A stretch of DNA of 64,000 bases from positions 46,448 to 110,447 of the forward strand of contig NZ_JAYREK010000009.1 of the NCBI RefSeq assembly GCF_041908905.1, in the 5' to 3' direction. Under the pieces are notes generated by a model. That model was not told the origin of the DNA. It saw nothing but the letters and a program-made list of their open reading frames with translations, and did no database searches. Position numbers and translations under genes: made by a program. This DNA is from Zoogloea sp041908905 (GTDB taxonomy: Bacteria > Pseudomonadota > Gammaproteobacteria > Burkholderiales > Rhodocyclaceae). Shown here one piece after another: positions 61,274-64,000 of the stretch (position 1 is the stretch's first letter; the number at the start of each line of letters is the position of its first letter).

Positions 61274-63597
61274 CTCCCGCCGAAGAGGTAGCGCACGCCC
61301 ACCCAGGCGGCGCGGGGGGCGCCGGGAGCGACGAAGCTCTCGCGGCGCCAGTTGTCGGGGTTGGCCTGGAAGGCGCCGCCGACGAAGGGGTTCTCGGCCA
61401 GCACGCCGGCGCTGGCGTAGCGCCGGTCGAAGACGTTGTTGACCCGCGCGAAGGCCTGCCAGCCGGCGCCCAGGCCCAGCTCGGCGTTGAGGTTGAGGAC
61501 GGCGTAGCCGCCCACCTTGCCGGCGCCCTCGAAGGTGCGCGTCTCGCCATTCACGTCGGTATAGGTGCCGGCCTGGTGGCGGTTGTTCTCGTTGCCGCGC
61601 AGGTACTGGCCCGAGAAGGCCTGCAGGTCGGCGCCCAGACGCAGCTCGTCGGTGGCGCGCCAGGCGAGGCCGAGCTTGAGGCTGTGGGCCGGCAGGCCGG
61701 GCAGGCGGTCGCCCTTGCGGACCAGAATCTCGTCGTCCTGGCCATTGGCGGTGCATTCGGGCGCGGTGCCGCGGGTGCTGTTGTTCTCGGCCAGGATGCA
61801 GGCCACCGAGCGGAAGCTGGCCTGCAGCCAGGTGTAGCTGGCGTACCAGTCGAAGCGGCGCAGCCGGCCGTCGAGGCCGAGCTCGAGGCCCTGGCGCAGG
61901 GTCTTGCCGAAGTTGGTGAAGTAGCCCGCGCTGGTGGAGGTGCCGACGAACAGGATGTCGTCGCTGTTCAGGGTACGGAAGACGCCCGTGTGCCAGCGCG
62001 TCTCACCGCCCAGGGTGCCGCGCAGGCCGGCCTCCACGGTGCGCGCCACCACCTGCTTGAGGTAGGGATCGGCGGCCATCGAGTTGGGCAGCGAGCAGGG
62101 GTTGGCCGGGTCGGCGCAGCCCAGCTCGATGGGCGTCGGCACCCGGCTGCCCTGGCTGAAGCCGGCATAGGCATTCAACGCCGGGTTGATCTGCCAGGCG
62201 AGGCCGAGGGCCGGGTTGAGCTTGCGGTACTTGTGGTCGCCGTAGAGGTTGGGCGGCGTGGGGTTCAGCTCGTCGTGGGTGGTGACGCGGCTCATGTTGT
62301 AGCGCGCCGAGCCGGTGAGGTGCAGCGCCGGGGTGATCGACCAGGTGTCGGTCACGAAGATGCTGGTGGTGCGGGTGGCGCCGCCGAGGCGGTTCTCCTC
62401 CTCCGCGTCGCCCAGGTTGCCGATACCGCGGCTGGCGTCGATATCGCCCAGCGCCCGGGTCTGGGCGAAGCGCACCTGGGCGTAGTCCCAGCCGCCACCC
62501 ACCGCCAGCTGGTGGCGGGCGGTGGTGAGGTTCCACTGCAGCGCCACGCCGGTGCCGCGCTGGGTGCTGTGGGTGCGGTTGTGAGCGCCGCTGGGCTGGG
62601 TGGGGTCGGCCTCGTAGTCGTCGTTCATGTCGCCGTTGAGGGTGCCGGTGCGGGTGCGGCGGTGATACACGCTGCCCGACAGGCTCTGGGCGTCGCCCAG
62701 CCACAGCTTGCCGTTGAGGGTGAGCTGGGTGAGGCTGTTGCGGGTCTCGTCCGGGTGGGTGAACACCGCCTCGCGCTCGCGGGCCAGCAGCGACGGCGGT
62801 ACCACGCCGTTGCCCACCAGCCGGCTGCGGGCGCGGGTCAGGCTGAGGTCGGCCTCGCCGGCACTGTTGCGGAACGACAGCTTGCCGAACAGCTGCTTCA
62901 CGTCCGACGGCGAGTAGTTGCGCCAGCCGTCCTCGCGGAACCAGTCGCCGGCGATGTAGGCGCCCAGGGTGCCGTCGTTGCCGCCGTATTCGATTTCCGT
63001 GTTGCTGCGCCCGAAGCTGCCCCCCGACACCTCCAGCTTGCCGCCCGGGTGCGAGAAACCGCTCTTGGTGCGCATCGCTAGCGCGCCGCCCAGGGTGTTG
63101 AGGCCGAAGGCCGGGTTGGAGCCCGGGATCAGGTCGATGCCGGCGATTGCCGAGTTGGGGATCAGGTCCCAGTTCACGGTGTCGCCGAAGGGCTCGTTGA
63201 CGCGCACCCCGTCCACGTAGATCGACAGCCCCTGGGCGGTGCCGAGCAACGGCGAGGCGGTGAAGCCGCGGTAGTTGAGGTCCATCTGGAAGGGGTTGCC
63301 CTGGGTCTCGTTCACCGTCACCGCGGGCACCTGGCGCAGCAGCTGCTCGCCCACGTGCAGGCTCTCGGCTTCCTCCATGCGCTGGGCGCTCAGCGACTGC
63401 ACGTTGGCGGGCAGATGCTGGCGCGGCACGCCGACGCCAGCCAGCGGCGTGGTGCCGACCACCTCGATGCGCTCGGCGGTCACGACGGTCTGGGCCTGGG
63501 CCGGCAAACTTGCGGCAGCGAGGGCGGCCAGGGAGGTGGAGATGGCAGTGGACAGGGCGCTGCGGGCCGGGGCCGCCGTGTGGTTTCTGGTTTTCAT
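61270..63597 (-). CDS. TonB-dependent outer-membrane receptor (second)
   Basis: 775 aa. Signal peptide (LAALAAASLPAQAQ), TonB box ERIEVVGTTPL soon after, no extra N-terminal signalling domain. Plug at about residues 55-180 with DLNYRGFTASPLLGTAQGL, VDGVRVNEPFGDTVNWDLIP and FGLNTLGGALAM, then barrel. The last residues are YLFGGR, so the usual terminal Phe is three residues from the end. One loop has Cys pairs (GCADPANPCS and VACILAE...PECTANG). Start ATG 63597 overlaps the tonB stop (ATGA). Substrate unknown. Confidence 0.92.
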   Translation of the reverse strand: MKTRNHTAAPARSALSTAISTSLAALAAASLPAQAQTVVTAERIEVVGTTPLAGVGVPRQHLPANVQSLSAQRMEEAESLHVGEQLLRQVPAVTVNETQGNPFQMDLNYRGFTASPLLGTAQGLSIYVDGVRVNEPFGDTVNWDLIPNSAIAGIDLIPGSNPAFGLNTLGGALAMRTKSGFSHPGGKLEVSGGSFGRSNTEIEYGGNDGTLGAYIAGDWFREDGWRNYSPSDVKQLFGKLSFRNSAGEADLSLTRARSRLVGNGVVPPSLLAREREAVFTHPDETRNSLTQLTLNGKLWLGDAQSLSGSVYHRRTRTGTLNGDMNDDYEADPTQPSGAHNRTHSTQRGTGVALQWNLTTARHQLAVGGGWDYAQVRFAQTRALGDIDASRGIGNLGDAEEENRLGGATRTTSIFVTDTWSITPALHLTGSARYNMSRVTTHDELNPTPPNLYGDHKYRKLNPALGLAWQINPALNAYAGFSQGSRVPTPIELGCADPANPCSLPNSMAADPYLKQVVARTVEAGLRGTLGGETRWHTGVFRTLNSDDILFVGTSTSAGYFTNFGKTLRQGLELGLDGRLRRFDWYASYTWLQASFRSVACILAENNSTRGTAPECTANGQDDEILVRKGDRLPGLPAHSLKLGLAWRATDELRLGADLQAFSGQYLRGNENNRHQAGTYTDVNGETRTFEGAGKVGGYAVLNLNAELGLGAGWQAFARVNNVFDRRYASAGVLAENPFVGGAFQANPDNWRRESFVAPGAPRAAWVGVRYLFGGR

Positions 63598-64000
63598 GTG
63601 GCTTTGCGGAGGCGGTAGGTAATGGGGACGACGACTTCGATCTCGGCCACTTCCAGCGCTTCGGGCAGCGGCGGCAGGCTGCCGTGGCCTTCGAGCAGCG
63701 CGACGGCGTCCTGGTCGAGCACATCGAAGCCGCTGGAGCGGTCGACCCGCACGCCGAGCAGCTGGCCTCGGCGCGCCACCCGCAGGCGCAGCCGGACCTC
63801 GCCCTCCCAGCCGCGCAGGGCGGCGACGCGGGGGTATTCGTGGCCGCGGGCGAAGAGCTCGGTGAGCTGGCGCCGGTAGCCGTCGAGGGCGTCGGCGGCG
63901 GGCCGCGGCGCGGCCGGGCGCGGCGGGGTGACGGAGGGCGCCGCCGGCGCTTCGGCGCCCGGCGGGGCCGCCGCGGCGATCGCGGCAGGGCTGGCGGGCG
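63594..64000 (-). CDS. TonB family energy transducer, 5' part outside window
   Basis: C-terminal part of a TonB protein, reading in from the right edge. The visible 135 codons hold a Pro/Ala-rich periplasmic linker (for example PSVTPPRPAAPRPAADAL) and then the TonB C-terminal domain: YRRQLTELFARGHEYPRVA, ALRGWEGEVRLRLRV and RSSGFDVLDQDAVALLEG, ending in PITYRLRKAT. It would couple the inner-membrane proton gradient (ExbB/ExbD) to the receptor encoded by the next gene, whose start codon overlaps its stop. Confidence 0.88.
   Translation of the reverse strand, partial: PASPAAIAAAAPPGAEAPAAPSVTPPRPAAPRPAADALDGYRRQLTELFARGHEYPRVAALRGWEGEVRLRLRVARRGQLLGVRVDRSSGFDVLDQDAVALLEGHGSLPPLPEALEVAEIEVVVPITYRLRKAT

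Noticed and set aside
59230..63597. FecI/FecR-type surface signalling for the TonB receptors
   Set aside because: Neither receptor has sequence for a signalling domain between signal peptide and TonB box, and no sigma or anti-sigma gene is in view.

Overview
This is a GC-rich stretch (about 68-70 % G+C by eye) of a Gram-negative bacterial chromosome. Gene content and order point to a betaproteobacterium, most likely Rhodocyclales (Azoarcus/Thauera/Zoogloea-like). The evidence is the smc-zipA-ligA order, the rpsB-to-rnhB envelope cluster without dnaE, bioA-F-H-C-D, and dapC-dapD-dapE with prmB. The taxonomic call is inference. I see no rRNA, tRNA, CRISPR array, insertion sequence or prophage.

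Layout. 1-3.3 kb: 3' part of polyphosphate kinase and a beta-propeller-like lipoprotein. 3.3-8.0 kb: biotin operon bioAFHCD with overlapping or nearly touching genes. 8.0-13.3 kb, minus strand: adaptor, FtsX-type permease, ATPase, OmpR-type regulator and histidine kinase, probably one operon. 13.3-18.2 kb: a long non-coding leader and a large hybrid sensor kinase whose periplasmic binding domain is split by a one-base frameshift. 18.2-33.9 kb, minus strand: translation and envelope superoperon rpsB-tsf-pyrH-frr-uppS-cdsA-dxr-rseP-bamA-skp-lpxD-fabZ-lpxA-lpxB-rnhB, then a CopD-like membrane protein and a SPOUT RNA methyltransferase. A good sigma70 promoter and a leader of about 190 nt precede rpsB.

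34.0-40.7 kb: map-glnD (plus), def and a methylthio-nucleoside phosphorylase (minus), typA (plus) ending at a strong bidirectional terminator. 40.7-48.4 kb, minus strand: smc-zipA-ligA-galU. 48.6-54.1 kb, plus strand: dapC-dapD-pilU-dapE-prmB, i.e. succinylase-branch lysine/diaminopimelate synthesis with a retraction ATPase inside it. 54.2-56.5 kb: an Rcp1-like single-domain response regulator, a secreted DUF302 protein and a trimeric porin. 56.9-64.0 kb, minus strand: a TonB-dependent receptor, then upstream of it a tightly coupled operon of tonB (cut by the window end), a second TonB-dependent receptor, a NarX-like kinase and a NarL-like regulator.

Most of the window is core housekeeping. 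The accessory parts worth attention are the tonB-receptor-kinase-regulator operon at the right end, the frameshifted hybrid kinase, the efflux/two-component operon, the His/Asp-rich extension on PrmB, overlapping hairpins between rpsB and tsf, and a terminator-like hairpin 28 nt upstream of bioA.
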